From positions 124,001 through 188,000 of the forward strand of contig JAKCVP010000380.1 in the NCBI GenBank assembly GCA_023512835.1: 64,000 nucleotides of DNA. The letters are read 5' to 3'. Below, piece after piece: positions 32,957 through 45,585 of the stretch (its first letter is position 1; each line of letters opens with the position of its first letter). The position numbers and the translations under genes were made by a program. A model generated the notes under the pieces. That model did no database searches and was not told where the DNA came from. It saw only the letters and a list, made by a program, of their open reading frames with translations. Origin of the DNA: Taxillus chinensis (Eukaryota > Streptophyta > Magnoliopsida > Santalales > Loranthaceae).

Positions 32957-35606
32957 TTTGCTTTTGAATTCTCTGGGTCTCTTGGTCAAGTAAGGAACTT
33001 TACTCTATGTAGCAATCTATCTGGACTCAAAAAGCTCTCGACGATCAATTGATACGGCGAGGGAGATGTAAAGTTTGGTCGGAGGTGGCGTCGGGTACCT
33101 AACAGCGAGTATCGTCCAATAGCAGAAGCTCGAGAAAAGTACGACTGGCACTATCTTTACTGTACGAGGATGTCGCGAGGTTCAGGATTGATCTAGGTAT
33201 GTATCGAAAGATGCAAAATTCAAGGAAAGTCACGTTCGCTCCGTTGCATATATACCCACCCATCTCACACTATCCCAACAAATCTGTCGCATCCTAAATA
33301 GCGCAGCGACAAACCCAGAAAGAAAGAGAACAGAGAAAAGCTTTCCCGTGAGAACGGTGCTCTAGCCTGTAGTTTCGCCACTAATAACATCAAGAAAGTC
33401 GCGTCTTGTGACGTTGGGTATGCAGGCGCGGAGTTTGCTCGGGGTTTTACACGGGAGCGGGATTCTCTGGGGTCATGGACTAGTGCGGGTGTACGAAACT
33501 GGATGTACAGAAAATTTGCTGGGTTCACTAAGGATTTGATGGGACTGTGAGAAGTTTGTTTTCGGTGGGTTTGTCGTGTACGTTTGTAGGAACGGAGTGG
33601 GAGGCGAAGTGTGTGACGGATAAGGTGCATGAGTGGTAGTGGTGCGTGGCTGAGCCGCATGACTTTTCTTTTCGCCTGGTACGAGCGAAATATGCGTGTT
33701 GCGGTTCTAAAGGCAGGACTGTTTGTACGCCTGCTGCCTACTCATAACGATGCATCTGCGCATATATCGGGGCTCGCCAAAATACCTACCTACCAATAGG
33801 ACTTGGTTATTGGGTGCAGTTGATGCAGATACAAACCTAAGGTAGCCGTGTAGCGTGCAGTACGAAGTACTGTCCCAGGGATACAATACCCATCTGTTGA
33901 CAGACCGTGCTCATCGGTCAGCATACAGTGTGAGACTCTTTATGTCGCAAAGAAGCTTCCGAGCACTGCGGTATGCCACATATTAGGTACTAGGCTAGGT
34001 AAAATACCGTGCGTAGAAGCACTTAGATAACTTATGACACACGCAATATCCAGAAAAGGTACAGTAGGTACCTATCAGGTAGGTAGGCATCCATAAATAT
34101 GCGCAGCATCCCTTCTGGAAGAGCATCCGAGTACTGTACTCCGCTAGACACTTCACATACTACCCCCGCGTGGCAACTTTCTGGCATACTCATACTCTGC
34201 GCCTCCACTTGACCACTTATTTGAGCATGAAATCCACCTAGCAAGCTACTTAAGAAGGGGGTGACATGTCATCGTGTGGACATGGACTATGAGCATTCTG
34301 TTCAAGGGCTTTCAGTCTGCGCTGCGCAATCTTTACCATAGTCTATACCTGGATCAACAGAGGACGCACACTATCAATATAGAACGAATACAAATCGTTG
34401 AAAGGGGCGCCATTGTAGGATCTGGGCCCCTCACAGCAAATGGTATATGTGCCGCTACCTCAATGTCGAGTCTAATGCCAACGGTCAATCTGATCGAAAG
34501 GCGGCCTCTTTCAACCGCCGTGAAAGTATTCCACTCAAGGATCTGAACAGTGTCGATTCCAGAATCAAGGTGAACGACATCAAGGGCGCGTAATGGCCCA
34601 CCCCTTCCGCATGCTCGTGTCTCTACTGTAGTACTTTGCGCTCTACGGAATTAGAGTCATGATGGGAAGCTATGTTTGATATGGACATGTGGAAAAACAC
34701 AACTACTTTCTCCTTCAAAGATAAAATAAATTGTAATCGCACTGGTCATTTCATACACTCCATTAAATTTAGACGTTTCCGCATGCCAAGTGTGTTTTCT
34801 CTCATTTGAACTGTCCATCCGATTGGATATCGAATTCCTTCTCAATGGGAGGTTATACTTCTGGTACAGATCAATGGTATTCAGATGGCTGGTTCAGTGT
34901 GCTGAGATGAACATAGATGCGATTGGTTAGGGAAGAGTCCACAGGGCTCGCTACCTAATCACCTACCGTGCCACACGTACTTGTCAAGCCCAGCGCAAAG
35001 CCTCTTTTTCAATTAAGACGATCATGCTCACCGAGGAAGCAAGTCAATCGATCCTCTCACACATGCCACTGTTGAACGGTCCAGAAGAACGACTGAAGCA
35101 GTTCGTCTCCGCACTTCCGACATTGAAAGACGCCCCCTCCTCGCCCGAGACGCAAATGTGGCAAAGGAGAGGGCGCCCTTTCAGGCTGTCTCCGAGGTCG
35201 GACGTGTGTTGCAGGGCAAGTTATGCTGGAGCTGTACAAGGCGGATGAAAGTGGCCGTGGTAGCGATCGGTGTACAGACCTCATTGAGGGACCCGGTGCC
35301 TGGACCTACCTCTACTAGCCTCGAGCTGACCTGACGTCGCGCGTAGTGGGGTAGTTGTGACACTCGTACACATATAGGCGGGCGCAGGTTGGTCTCGCGA
35401 ACAGATCAGAGTTTGGCATGACTTCCGTGAGCATACGCGTACAGTTTGACAATAGAAAGACAAGAATTCAAGTATAAAAGAAGTAAGTCCTTGCACAGGT
35501 TATCAATCGAGCGCGCATCGTCTCTCGCGTACCCTTGAGCCCCGGCCAACCTTGAACCCTGAGCCATTGGAACAGCCTCGGAACAACCAGCTACCCACCA
35601 TCGACC
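32957..35606. other. Gene-empty 2.65 kb intergenic region
   Basis: The longest stretch in the window without a gene. From about 33700 to 34900 it is AT-richer than the rest and contains TACCTACC/GGTAGGTA-type motifs (33783-33794, 34077-34087). Frames are short and without domains. At 35024-35250 two overlapping frames look slightly protein-like but cannot be joined by convincing splice sites. No terminal repeats or transposase remnant were seen. Confidence 0.5.
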
Positions 35607-36614
35607 ATGCCCTTCGACCTGAAGAACAAGAAAGTCCTGGTGACGGGCGGTAGTCGCGGCCTGGGAGCGTTGATCGTTGACAAGTTTGCAAAAGAGGGTT
35701 CGGCTGTTGCCATCAACTATCATAGCGGAAAGCAGGCTGCGGATGCTCTGGTTGCAAAGGTGGGCAGGGATTATGGCACCAAGGCGGTTGCTCTCCAGGG
35801 TGTAAGTGACTGCCGCGGCTGCATGCTAGGTCCCTGATGAGGAGCAACTAATGGCAAGCAGGATGCAGGCGTGATTGCTGACATTGAGAGACTGGTCAAG
35901 GAGGCTACCGAGCAGCTTGGTGGTCTCGATGTTATCATTGGCAATGCTGTATGTTTGGCCTGTGCTGACTCTATACATGTGTCCTTGCCATTGGTCTTCA
36001 TGCCTGCTAACGTCTGTCAGGGCTGGACAAAGGCAAGCAAATACAACGACCTCCATGGTAACACCGAAGAGGAATGGGACAAGGTATGCGCACGTTGTTC
36101 CCTCACCAATGCGCGGCCGCTGACCAATCATACAGATGTACGCCGTCAATGTAAAGGGTCAGATGGCTCTACTGCGTGCAGCCCTGCCGACGTTCAATGC
36201 CAATCCCGAAGGCGGTGTGTTCATCGTCACTTCCTCCGTCGCAGGCATTGCTGCGTCCGGTAGCAGTCTGCCTTACTCTGTGACCAAGGCAGCTGGCTTG
36301 CATCTTGTCAAAGCTCTTGCTGCGACACAGGGACCAAAGGTTCGCGTCAATGCAGTCCTGCCGGGTTTGCTGCTCACTGAGTGGGCTACGACCGCCTTCT
36401 CCGCGGAGCGTATCGAGGCCATCAAGCAAGCTGCCGTTCTCAAGCATGAAGTATGCGACTCCTGCCCCAAGAACAGCGACGTTGCTGACGAGTAATCATC
36501 CAGACTGATCTAGAAGACTGCGCGGACGCTTTCATCTACCTTGCCAAGAACACGTCAGCGACGGGACAATCGGTCCAGGTAGATGCGGGACTGTTCCCAA
36601 TCTTGAAACCGTGA
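35607..36614 (+). CDS. Short-chain dehydrogenase/reductase
   Basis: Five exons: 35607-35801, 35862-35948, 36021-36083, 36136-36450, 36504-36614 (256 aa), all introns phase 0 and 52-72 nt. Classical SDR motifs are present: cofactor site TGGSRGLG at residues 13-20, NAG formed across the exon 2/3 junction, a Ser in VTSSVAG (148-149), and the catalytic YSVTK with Tyr162 and Lys166. The C-terminal block ATGQSVQVDAGLF matches the 3-oxoacyl-ACP-reductase-like branch of classical SDRs. The substrate is not determinable. The stop lies 50 bases from the stop of the opposing mitochondrial malonyl transferase gene. No presequence is visible. Confidence 0.9.
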
Positions 36615-36664
36615 GCTGTCGCAACTCGTTTGAGAGTGTCAAGTATAGCGGGACCGAAGACGGC

Positions 36665-37879
36665 TCACTCTTCCTCCCATGCGTCTGTATCGTCGAGTCC
36701 CTTGAGGACCTCTTCAATCTCCCTCGGATGAGATATTCCCCACACACCTCCACCTTTCACCGTGCCTTTCATGCCCACCTCTTTACCGACAAGGTTTCTG
36801 CCTACCTTGCCAGGCCCGATGCCGACCCATCTGCGGACTTTCTCTTCCTGATCCAAGAACTTGACAGACTCCCACCACTGCACCGTCTCAACACATTGCC
36901 GTGAGAGTAGATCTTCGATTTCCTCTTTGCTCTTGAAAAATCGTGCCGTGACATTGCTGACACAGCCCATGACTCCAGGATACGTCACATAGTCGCCTCG
37001 GCTCAGCATTCGCTTCATAGCGTCTGCTGCGGGCTGCATCAGGGGACTGTGGAAGGGACTGTCTGTCTTCAGCTGAACGGCACGTGGATCATGGCCTCCA
37101 AATTCTCTCAGATTAGTCAGTAGTGTCTTGATTCTGGCGAGGTTTCCACTGAGTACGACTTGATTCTTCGAATTGACGTTTGCAATAAGTACCTGCTCGA
37201 CGGGCGGCACGTCGGTCGATGAGTCGGCTTTTGAGCCCGGCGATCCCATGCCGACAAACTCGTGTATGCCATCAATCATGTCGCCTAGTCTCCCAGGCTC
37301 ACACAAAAGGGCGACCATACCGACGTCACCACCCTCTCTTCGAGCGATGTCGGACGCATGAGCCATAACTTCTGCACGACGTCGGACGAGACGAAGTGCG
37401 TCGAGGAATTCCAAATGGCCGGCTGCGACGAGAGCCGCAAATTCACCCAATGAATGTCCAAGGGAATAATCAATCTTTTCGGTCGTCTTGAAACCGAATT
37501 CCTGTTCCAGAATACGAAGGATAAGTACAGATGTCGCCATGATTGCTGGCTGAGCATTCTCGGTAGCTGTGAGTTCCTTGTTCGTTCCGTCCTCAATGAT
37601 ACGCGTCAGTGGGACCTTCAGGACTTCGTCGACTTCCTGCATGAATGGCTTCGCAGTTCGTGGGAAAGCCTCTAGGTAGGGCTGCAGCATGCCGATTCGT
37701 TGAACTCCTTGGCCTGGGACGAGTTAGAGCATGTTCGGCTAAATCTACAATAGCACGGGTGACGGACCGGGGAAGAATATCACTGTTTTGGGTCGCCCTC
37801 GAGAATGCGAGACGCTTGCAAAGGATCTCGTAGATCTCTGGCGCAGCGCCTGGCGCAGCTGTGAGGTTGCTAACCTCAT
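36665..37879 (-). CDS. mct1: Mitochondrial malonyl-CoA:ACP transacylase
   Basis: Exons are 37879-37768 and 37713-36665 on the minus strand (386 aa), joined through FFPG-QGVQRIG over a 54-nt intron with a GTCCGT donor. The N-terminus MRLATSQLRQALRQRSTRSF is Arg/Ser-rich without acidic residues, as in a mitochondrial presequence. The FabD fold is clear: FPGQGVQ, AQPAIMATSV, the nucleophile elbow GHSLGEFAAL (Ser125), and the second His region TDSPFHSPLM. It loads malonyl groups onto mitochondrial acyl carrier protein for type II fatty-acid synthesis, which supplies lipoate. It is convergent with the SDR gene, and divergent from Nup133 with 557 bases between start codons. Confidence 0.94.
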
Positions 37880-38436
37880 GTTGGGTGATGATGATTGAGC
37901 TCCAAGAGTCATTGAGGAGAAGCTGCGAGCGCAGAAACCGACATTACGCGTGTTACTTGGATGTGATCTTCCCCACGGATGAACTCTGAGGGTGATACTC
38001 GGGAAGCGAGGTCGCAGAATTGCGTTTTGGCGAAGTAGAGGCCGTGCTACAGGCGAAAGCGGATGAGGGGAGAGATGACATGGGAGGCAGCTCGAGATGC
38101 GTCGGGTCCACTTCGGGCGGTGGAGTCGCGGTAACGCATTCGCGGTCCGAGCTCCAACATTCAGGTACAACTTACTCGGTCGTCTCAGTATACTATTCAC
38201 ACCCTTCAGTCCTCCTCTGACGCCAGTCTAGAGCGTCTTGCGCCGACTGAAGTGCTATGGCGATCATATGATACGCGTCGCCCAGACTTTGAAAGCTGCC
38301 ATTTCCTCCGCTCCTGTTTTCGGCGACACGACAAACGACAATAACGCGCGGTGCCAGCTCACTTTGAATTCTTCTGCCAGTCGAATACATTTTCCAATCT
38401 CCAGAGCCAGCTACATGGTCGCACAGCCCTGCCATC
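37880..38436. promoter_or_regulatory. Divergent promoter region MCT1/Nup133
   Basis: 557 bases between two divergent starts. It must contain both promoters. Open frames extending upstream from the transacylase exon lack an ATG in good position. No specific element identified. Confidence 0.5.
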
Positions 38437-41400
38437 ATGCCATCTCCAGTGATTGACTCCACGGCATCCTCCACCTTTCCGAAGCGCAAACGACGCAGCA
38501 ATGTGCGAGACTCGGACGCCGGCTCTCTGCAGACACAACCTCAGAAGAAGCGAAGCAAGATAGACACCAACACGTTCCAAGACCCTGACCCATCCGTCCA
38601 TACAAACGGCCGTCTTTCCAATGGCCGTAGCAGCCTCAACAATTTCACACCATCTCACCAGTCTTTGGACATCCCAACGCGAACGAAGCCGCAGAGACGA
38701 TCCGTCCAAGATGAACGCGCGCAACTATTAGTAGGCTGGACTCAGCTGGATCTTTCAAAAAGCATACTGACGTATCAGCAGACCGAGACCTCACATTACT
38801 CTGCCAAATCTATCATTGGACTACCTGACCAGCTTCGCAATCTAGACCGCACTGCCTTCCGCGTTTGGCTCCCATCCGCATCACGCCTCATTCTAGCTAC
38901 AACGCTATCAAACGCCTTCATTTGGGATCGCAATGCTGGTCTGCGCTCACCAACGGCTCGTGTCTTCAACATACCGTCGCCGTCGTCTGAGGGAGACCCA
39001 GTGCCACTCGGCGCTCTCGTCAATTCTCCAGAGGCCCGAGAGACCGGCTTGGTCGTCATTTCAGCAGGCACAGGAAAGATTGCTTATTGGCAGAACCTCG
39101 AGGACGCTGAAGCGCTGAGTTTGTTGGAGAGAAATCGCAATGGACTGGAAGGATCGATAAGTCTGATGACAGGAGAGAGCGTAGACCGCATCGACAGTGC
39201 TGGCCATGCAGGTTTCCTCCTTGTTACCAGTGCTGGGCGCACAGCTCAACTTCTCCTCCGTGATACGCAAGGTCGACCATGCATCAGCGTCGTATTTCTA
39301 CGTGGCGATGGAAGTAACACGACGACGGGTTTCCTGAGTGGTCTTCGGAATGCTCTTGTCGGCTCCAACTGGCTCAAAAATACTCGCGCTGCAAAGGCTC
39401 GCCCATCATCTACGGCTAGGGGCCAGATGGAGGTTTTGCTTGCCAATGACGACGGAGTTTTCCAGAGCTGGAAGCTCGGCTGGTCTGGACAGATTACTTT
39501 CGTCGGAGAAGTGGATGCTCAGAAGATTCTGCGCGACACTGTCATGCAGAGCCTGGGAGCAAGTGTAGAGCAGGAGAGCAGCATTCAGGTGAAACTCTTT
39601 GACTTTGCATTCACCAGTGACGGCCACTCGCTCCGCAAGCGAACACCTTCCACCGCACAAGACTACTCGACCATTCTCTTAGTTGGGCTTGTGGCACCGA
39701 CAGCGACCTCATTTGCTCTGGTCGAGCTCAGCATCATTGATGGCGAGCCTCTCATAGGCAACATACTCCACCTCAAAACTTATGAATCACCCTTGACAAT
39801 CAGCAAAAGCTGGAAGCCAACTCTAGTGCTGTCTGAATCATCCAGAACGGGACTTGTTGTCTTCAATAAAGCTATCGCGGTCGTTTCGCTCGCCTGGCCA
39901 GAGAGGCCGCATGAGTCGCGAAACGTTCTAGAGGAGACCTTACACCTTCGTGATGACGAGGACGTCAGTTGCGTGGGTGTCAATATTGAAGAAGATCGCC
40001 ATGCGGAGCGTGCAGGCCACGTTATATTTGCAGTCTTTATACGCTCCCACGGGCTCGTCAGATTGCAGGTGAATGAACCTCTAGACCACACGGAGGCCTC
40101 ACAGAGACGCGCCATCTCAATAGAGGGCAAGATCAGGCAAGCTGTGTTCTTTGGAAACAAGACGAATACTCCATTCGACTTCTCGAAAGGTTCGCAACAC
40201 GAGTCGCAGATCGCCGAGGTGGAAGAGGCTGCCGAACAGGTCAGCAACGCAATTCTTACCAGCAACACACCTGAAGGCAAAGCACAAGACATTATCATCC
40301 ATCATTCTCTCTCGATTCGGGCTGGATACATGCATAACCTGGCTCAGCACTTAAAGAGTACATATCCTCGATTGTCACGTAACACTCGTTGGCGACTCAT
40401 GCGGGATGCCGAAAAAATTGTGGCGGCTCAAGAGGTCTGGCGTGTTTACGATGTACGGCGCAGTCAAAACGACGATACTCCACGCTTTCTGCCTGACATA
40501 ATAGAGCAGATGAGCGACTCATATCACGCCGAGATGGACAAGGAGAAGGGTGAACGAGATGTACTGCGACACTTTTTCCTCAAATCTCTGGAGCACATGG
40601 ACGCTCTGGTTTTCTGGACTTTCAGGGCTCTTAGCGATAATGTGAAACACGGTGATGTTGATGAGGACTCGCCAACATTCGCTGTCTACCTCAGCGACGC
40701 AATCGAGATTGTCATTGCTATTCTTGGTACGGCTTTCAAGTTTCGACAAGAGTTCGCCTACGCCTTCAGTCTTGAGGACGAGCCCTTGCAAGGGGGCATA
40801 CTGGACGCATCGGCCTACAAGGGCTTGCCGTCTCTGTGGACATCGGAAAAGGAGATGATCCTGCAGGTCGAGCAACTACTTGACAGTTCGCTCGAATATA
40901 CATTGGGGCTGTACGAGCTTGAAGAGGAACCGAATGCCGTCACAGCGGAAGCAGCCAGGCGCATTGCCGTTTCAACACCTCAAGTCATCGAAATCTTGAA
41001 CTCTGCATTCCTGGAAAGATCACGATGCTTCGCTCAGTCCAGCAAGGCAGACACACGGATTCAAGGGACTGCTCTCGAGAAAAGAAGGCATGAGATGCTC
41101 AACCGAGAGCTGCCCAAGCTGTTCGCCCTGGGAGAAGTCGAGCACGCGTACGCGCTCGGAGAGAAATTCGCAGAAATGCCTGCGTTGGTGCGACTCTTCA
41201 GAGATGAGGTAGCAATTGCACAATCGAAAGCAGATCCCCTTGAGACGCAGAGAGTGCTCAATCGACTCGAAGGTCGCCAGCGTCGATGGTTTGATAAGTT
41301 CGGACAGCGATGGGCCGACGAATTCTATGGAAACCTCTTTGAGCATAGGCGCTACACGTCTCTGCTCAAACAATCTAGCTCTAACCGGGCCGAGCTGACC

Positions 41401-42478
41401 CGCTTCCTCCGATCCGATGTTTCGAGAGCTAAGATCTCTTGGATCAATGAAGTGATCGTGGAAGAAGACTTTCGGCAAGCTGCAATTCAACTGCTTCAAG
41501 ATGCCACACAGCAAGCTAGCGACAGGATCAACAGGGCAGAGGATGAGGTTGCTCTTGCGAAACTGTGTCTTCTCGCAATCGAAGAGAGTAGTGACAAACC
41601 TGCCGGGTTCGATGAGTTGCAGATCAAGTGCGATCACGCTGCGACTCTAGCGAACGCCAAAAGTGACCTCCTCGAGCAAGTCAAAGACAGTGCCAACAGT
41701 GGAGTAGACCGCGAAGCCGGGGTCCAGCTTATAACTAACGACTTTTGCCTGGAGCCAGCCGAGTCAACACTTGGTCAGCTGTTTCATTCGGCGTTTGAGA
41801 GTCTATGGCTTCGTGATGCTCCACCCACGGCAGATGGCTTGGTAGACATCATGACACTCATGAAGGAGGATGTGTCGGGTCGATTGCTGAGCGCTGCAAT
41901 CCAGATCCTGCAGAAGCCCAACATGGAGAAAGACTCGGCGCTGTACAGATTGATCTGGGCCATGACTTGGAGAAGAATATTCATTCGTGACGAATGGGAC
42001 AAGTTCAACACGACTGAAGAGCTTACGGATAGTGCGATTACTGCGGCATTGGAAAAAACCGCTCTGTACAATGTTTTTTACCAGGGTCAGATCAAGGGTA
42101 AGTCTACTCGTGTCAAAGGCATGGCCATGGTTGTTAATCATTTTCTTCACAGGATTCTTTTCCGGCTCAGACGCCGTGCAGGTTCCAGAGCCACGCTCGG
42201 TGCTCGGTTACGGCAGCGAAGCAGCCGATCATGAATGTCGCTTCTCGGACGAAACGGTTCGTAAGAAGTTGGCCAGGGCATTGGTCGCTGAGGACAGACG
42301 CTTGCAAGACTACATTGAGCACCATCGACTAGAGCATTGGGTTGTTACCGTGTCCGAAAGAGCATCTGCCTCAATCCAGTACGAGAAAGAAGCGCAGAAG
42401 AGTAAGCAACGACAACTAGCAGATGTGGTGGAGCAGATGTTCAAGGACGACGAGAACGAGTATGCTGACGACGCCTGA
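38437..42478 (+). CDS. nup133: Nucleoporin Nup133
   Basis: Exons are 38437-42097 and 42153-42478 (1328 aa); the 55-nt intron (GTAAGT...TTCACAG) joins QIKG-FFSGSD. The start MPSPVIDSTASSTFPKRKRRS has a basic N-terminal tail. A beta-propeller region follows (roughly residues 90-500, with VWLPSASRLILATTLSNAFIW and related strands), then a long alpha-helical region up to the C-terminus (for example YTLGLYELEEEP and LYRLIWAMTWRRIFIRDEW). This is the Nup133/Nup155-type arrangement. The protein sits at the tip of the Nup84/Y complex in the nuclear pore scaffold. The last exon ends in a charged helix, MFKDDENEYADDA. Confidence 0.88.
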
Positions 42479-43946
42479 GGACTACAGCGCCGGAACGAAG
42501 GCATGGCGCAGAAGATGGACAGCATGTGCTGAGGTCAGCGCAAAGTCGTGTAGCACGAATGGGACGAAAAGGCCGAGGGCAGCGCTCGGTGCGTGCCCAG
42601 GTTCCCGCAGCAGCCGTTCGTGAGTAAGTGATACCATGTGAAACCCCGCTCGCTCAGCAGGTAGTACAGTAGTAGAACGAAGTTGATGGAACCGAAGTCG
42701 AGTCGTGTGCAGGGCCTCGTGATACCTTCCTTTGTCGGCGGCTGTCTGGCGCGGATACGCCAAGCTGGAAGAGGTGTAGTTGGAGATTTAGGATTTGGTG
42801 GCGCGCGTTCTCGACGCTGGGACCTGGAGGTGAAGGGCGGTGCTCCTCGGGTGGACGAATGCTTTGGCTCGCCAGCGGCCGTGTGGGTGGAAGGCGTGTC
42901 TGGTCTGGACTTGGACCCTGGACAACGGCACAGATGAAACGAAAGGGGAGCTGACTGTGCTGCGTGTATGAAAGTACAGTGAGCGCATCTGGAGGCGGGG
43001 ATCTGAGTGATTAGGCTGTCAGAATGCAAGGAACGCGGACCTGGACGGAGCAGAAAATAGAAGCTTGAGAGACGGGAGTCGCTGGTTCGCATTATTGGCG
43101 ATCAGCGTCCAGTGCAGCTGGCGTGCTGTGGGCGTCGAGGGGCTGGCAAGAGGCTGCCAGATGACCGTGGAGTGCGTGCGGAGAGGCATGTTCGCTTCGC
43201 CTCGCAGCATCCTCACCGCAGGCGTGGACATTGGAGAAAAGTGATGGTGTAGTGTAGTCGAGTTGGGGCGATCCATGGATGTCGCCGTGGTCGCCCAAAG
43301 TCAAGCTCCTGGACAGCGCAACCCCAGTCTCCGCTGCTGATTTGGGCCGTGAGCCTGCGTTGTCCACCACGAACCCCGTCCAGCGCAGCCAACGGCGACA
43401 GGCTACACCAGCAGGCGCACAAGAGTCAAGCAGCCTCTGCTCCAGCGTACCTAGATAGCGTCAGGATAAAAAAGTAAAATAAAACATAAAAAAAAATAAA
43501 GAACGCCAGGCAGCGAGTATCGCCTCAGGAAAACTGGTCGTCGTCGTCGTCTACTAATTGCTTGGCCCAGGCGGCGCCCAATTTCCAAACTGCCAATCCA
43601 CCTCTTCCCCCAATCTCTCTTAGTCTTCTGCTGTTCCTTACCGCGCGCCCAACCCCAACTCCACCTCCTCCATTATTTCTTGCTCCTGCCGTCGCGGCTC
43701 AAGAGCACTCTCCAGAGCGGACTTGGCGTTCTCAAGAGCCTCTCGCTTTTGTCCGCTGCGTGATTGTCAAAGCCCATCACCCTGATCTGATCACCCGACC
43801 CACGCTGAGCTCGACACGCCTGACCGCCTCCGCGTCCATCCCATTACCCATTCGATCCGCCATAACAGCCTTTCGCTCTTACCATCTCCTCAGCCACCAT
43901 AGCGCTCCAACCAACCCACTACTCATCACGGCGGCCCGAATCTACA
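42479..43946. other. Intergenic region and 5' leader of casein kinase
   Basis: About 1.47 kb. A poly-A/AT-rich tract at 43468-43500 is followed by C/T-rich sequence up to the kinase start, consistent with a core promoter and long pyrimidine-rich leader. Frames on both strands between 42530 and 43420 carry no domain. Confidence 0.5.
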
Positions 43947-45585
43947 ATGTCGTCGGGCCAGTCGTCAAACGTCGTCGGCGTCCACTATAGGGTTGGCAAG
44001 AAGATTGGCGAGGGCAGCTTCGGCGTCATTTTCGAGGGCCACAACCTCTTGAACAACACTCAGGTCGCCATCAAATTCGTACGCATCCATTGTCCCCCGC
44101 CAATTCCCTCTATACACATGCACAATGCTGACTGACCGCCTTCGCAGGAACCTCGCAAAGCCGAAGCTCCCCAGCTACGCGATGAGTACAGAACATACAA
44201 ACTTCTTGTAGGATGCCGTAAGTACCACCGCCCTCTGCCTCCGTCTGACGAGACCCGCCCAGGCGCACGCCCCTCGTGGGCAGTCGCAAGCTCCGAGTTC
44301 GTCTGGTTCATACATGCACTCCGCCTCGATATTTGAGCAAATGCTAAATCTCCTTCTTTAATAGCCGGCATTCCAGGCGTGTACTATTTTGGTCAGGAAG
44401 GTCTACACAACATACTTGTCATCGATCTGCTCGGGCCCAGTCTGGAGGATCTGTTCGACCACTGCAACCGCAAGTTCACGATCAAGACGACTGTCATGAT
44501 TGCGAAGCAAATGGTGAGCGTTGCGAGCTTCGTGAGCTTTGAACTAGCTGCTAATCAACATGACCTAGATATCCCGCGTCCAAACAATACACGAGAAGAA
44601 CATGATTTATCGTGACATCAAACCAGACAACTTCCTCATTGGTCGCCCTGGATCCAAGCAGGCAAACGTTGTCCACGTCGTCGACTTTGGCATGGCGAAG
44701 CAATACCGCGATCCCAAGACGAAGCAGCACATCCCTTATAGAGAGCGTAAGGCTCTTTCTGGAACCGCCCGTTACATGAGTATCAATACCCATCTTGGTC
44801 GTGAGCAATCGCGCCGAGATGACTTGGAAGCTCTTGGACACGTCTTTATTTACTTCCTTCGAGGTGGTCTGCCATGGCAAGGACTTCGCGCTGCGACAAA
44901 CAAGCAAAAGTACGAGAAGATTGGAGAGCGGAAACAACATACTCTTACGCGCGACCTCTGCGATGGATTCCCTGTAGAGTTCCAGAAGTACCTCGACTAC
45001 ACGCGTAACCTCGGCTTCGAGGAGACTCCAGACTACGACTATCTGCGTGACCTTCTCACCAAGGCGGTCAGGGATCAAGGCGAGATCGAGGACGGCGAGT
45101 ACGACTGGATGAAAATCAACAACGGCAAGGGTTGGGAGGCGGCCAAGGCTTACCCTATCCACCAGCAAGGCCATGCTGCGCAACCGCGAGGCAATGAGAC
45201 AACTGGCGAGATTCGTGGCGGACAACAGACTGGCAGATCAACACCCAAGCCTGTCATCCCCGAGGGTCGACTGAACTCTCCCCTGCCTAAGCCAGGCGCA
45301 ACATGGAACCCACAGAGTGGTGCAAGACCAGGCCGGGGCGAACCTGTCCGTAACTCTACTTCGAAGCCATCACAGATATTGGACATTGACAACAGACAGC
45401 AACGCTACAATTCCCGACCTCATGATGGTACCCAAGCTACCACAGGCATCCCATCACGAGCAGACATGGCACCGAGCCAGCCTGCAGGAGCCAACCCCCA
45501 AAGTGGGGCTCAAGGCTTACAGGCCAAGCCCGAAGACACCGGTTTCAAGAAGGTCTTCAAGACCATCTGCTGCATGGGAGAATAG
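43947..45585 (+). CDS. Casein kinase 1, membrane-anchored Yck type
   Basis: Exons are 43947-44078, 44148-44217, 44365-44513 and 44569-45585 (455 aa); introns of 69, 147 and 55 nt. Kinase core: [11 protein letters not shown] glycine loop, [31 protein letters not shown], catalytic loop [12 protein letters not shown] (Asp133), [13 protein letters not shown], and the CK1 signature [20 protein letters not shown]. The tail is disordered (Pro, Gln, Ser-rich) and ends [13 protein letters not shown]. The paired cysteines close to the C-terminus suggest palmitoylation, as in Yck1/Yck2 plasma-membrane kinases, though here three residues follow the CC. Yck kinases act in glucose sensing, endocytosis and polarity. 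Confidence 0.95.

Noticed and set aside
35024..35284. Two overlapping frames that look mildly protein-like (SQSILSHMPLL in one, DANVAKERAPFQAVSEV in another)
   Set aside because: No convincing splice sites join them and I recognise no family. It could be a decayed gene but this cannot be supported.
36612..36750. Stop-codon readthrough giving a peroxisomal signal on the SDR
   Set aside because: The frame after the TGA is open for about 40 codons but does not end in an SKL-like tripeptide and lacks the TGA-CTA context.
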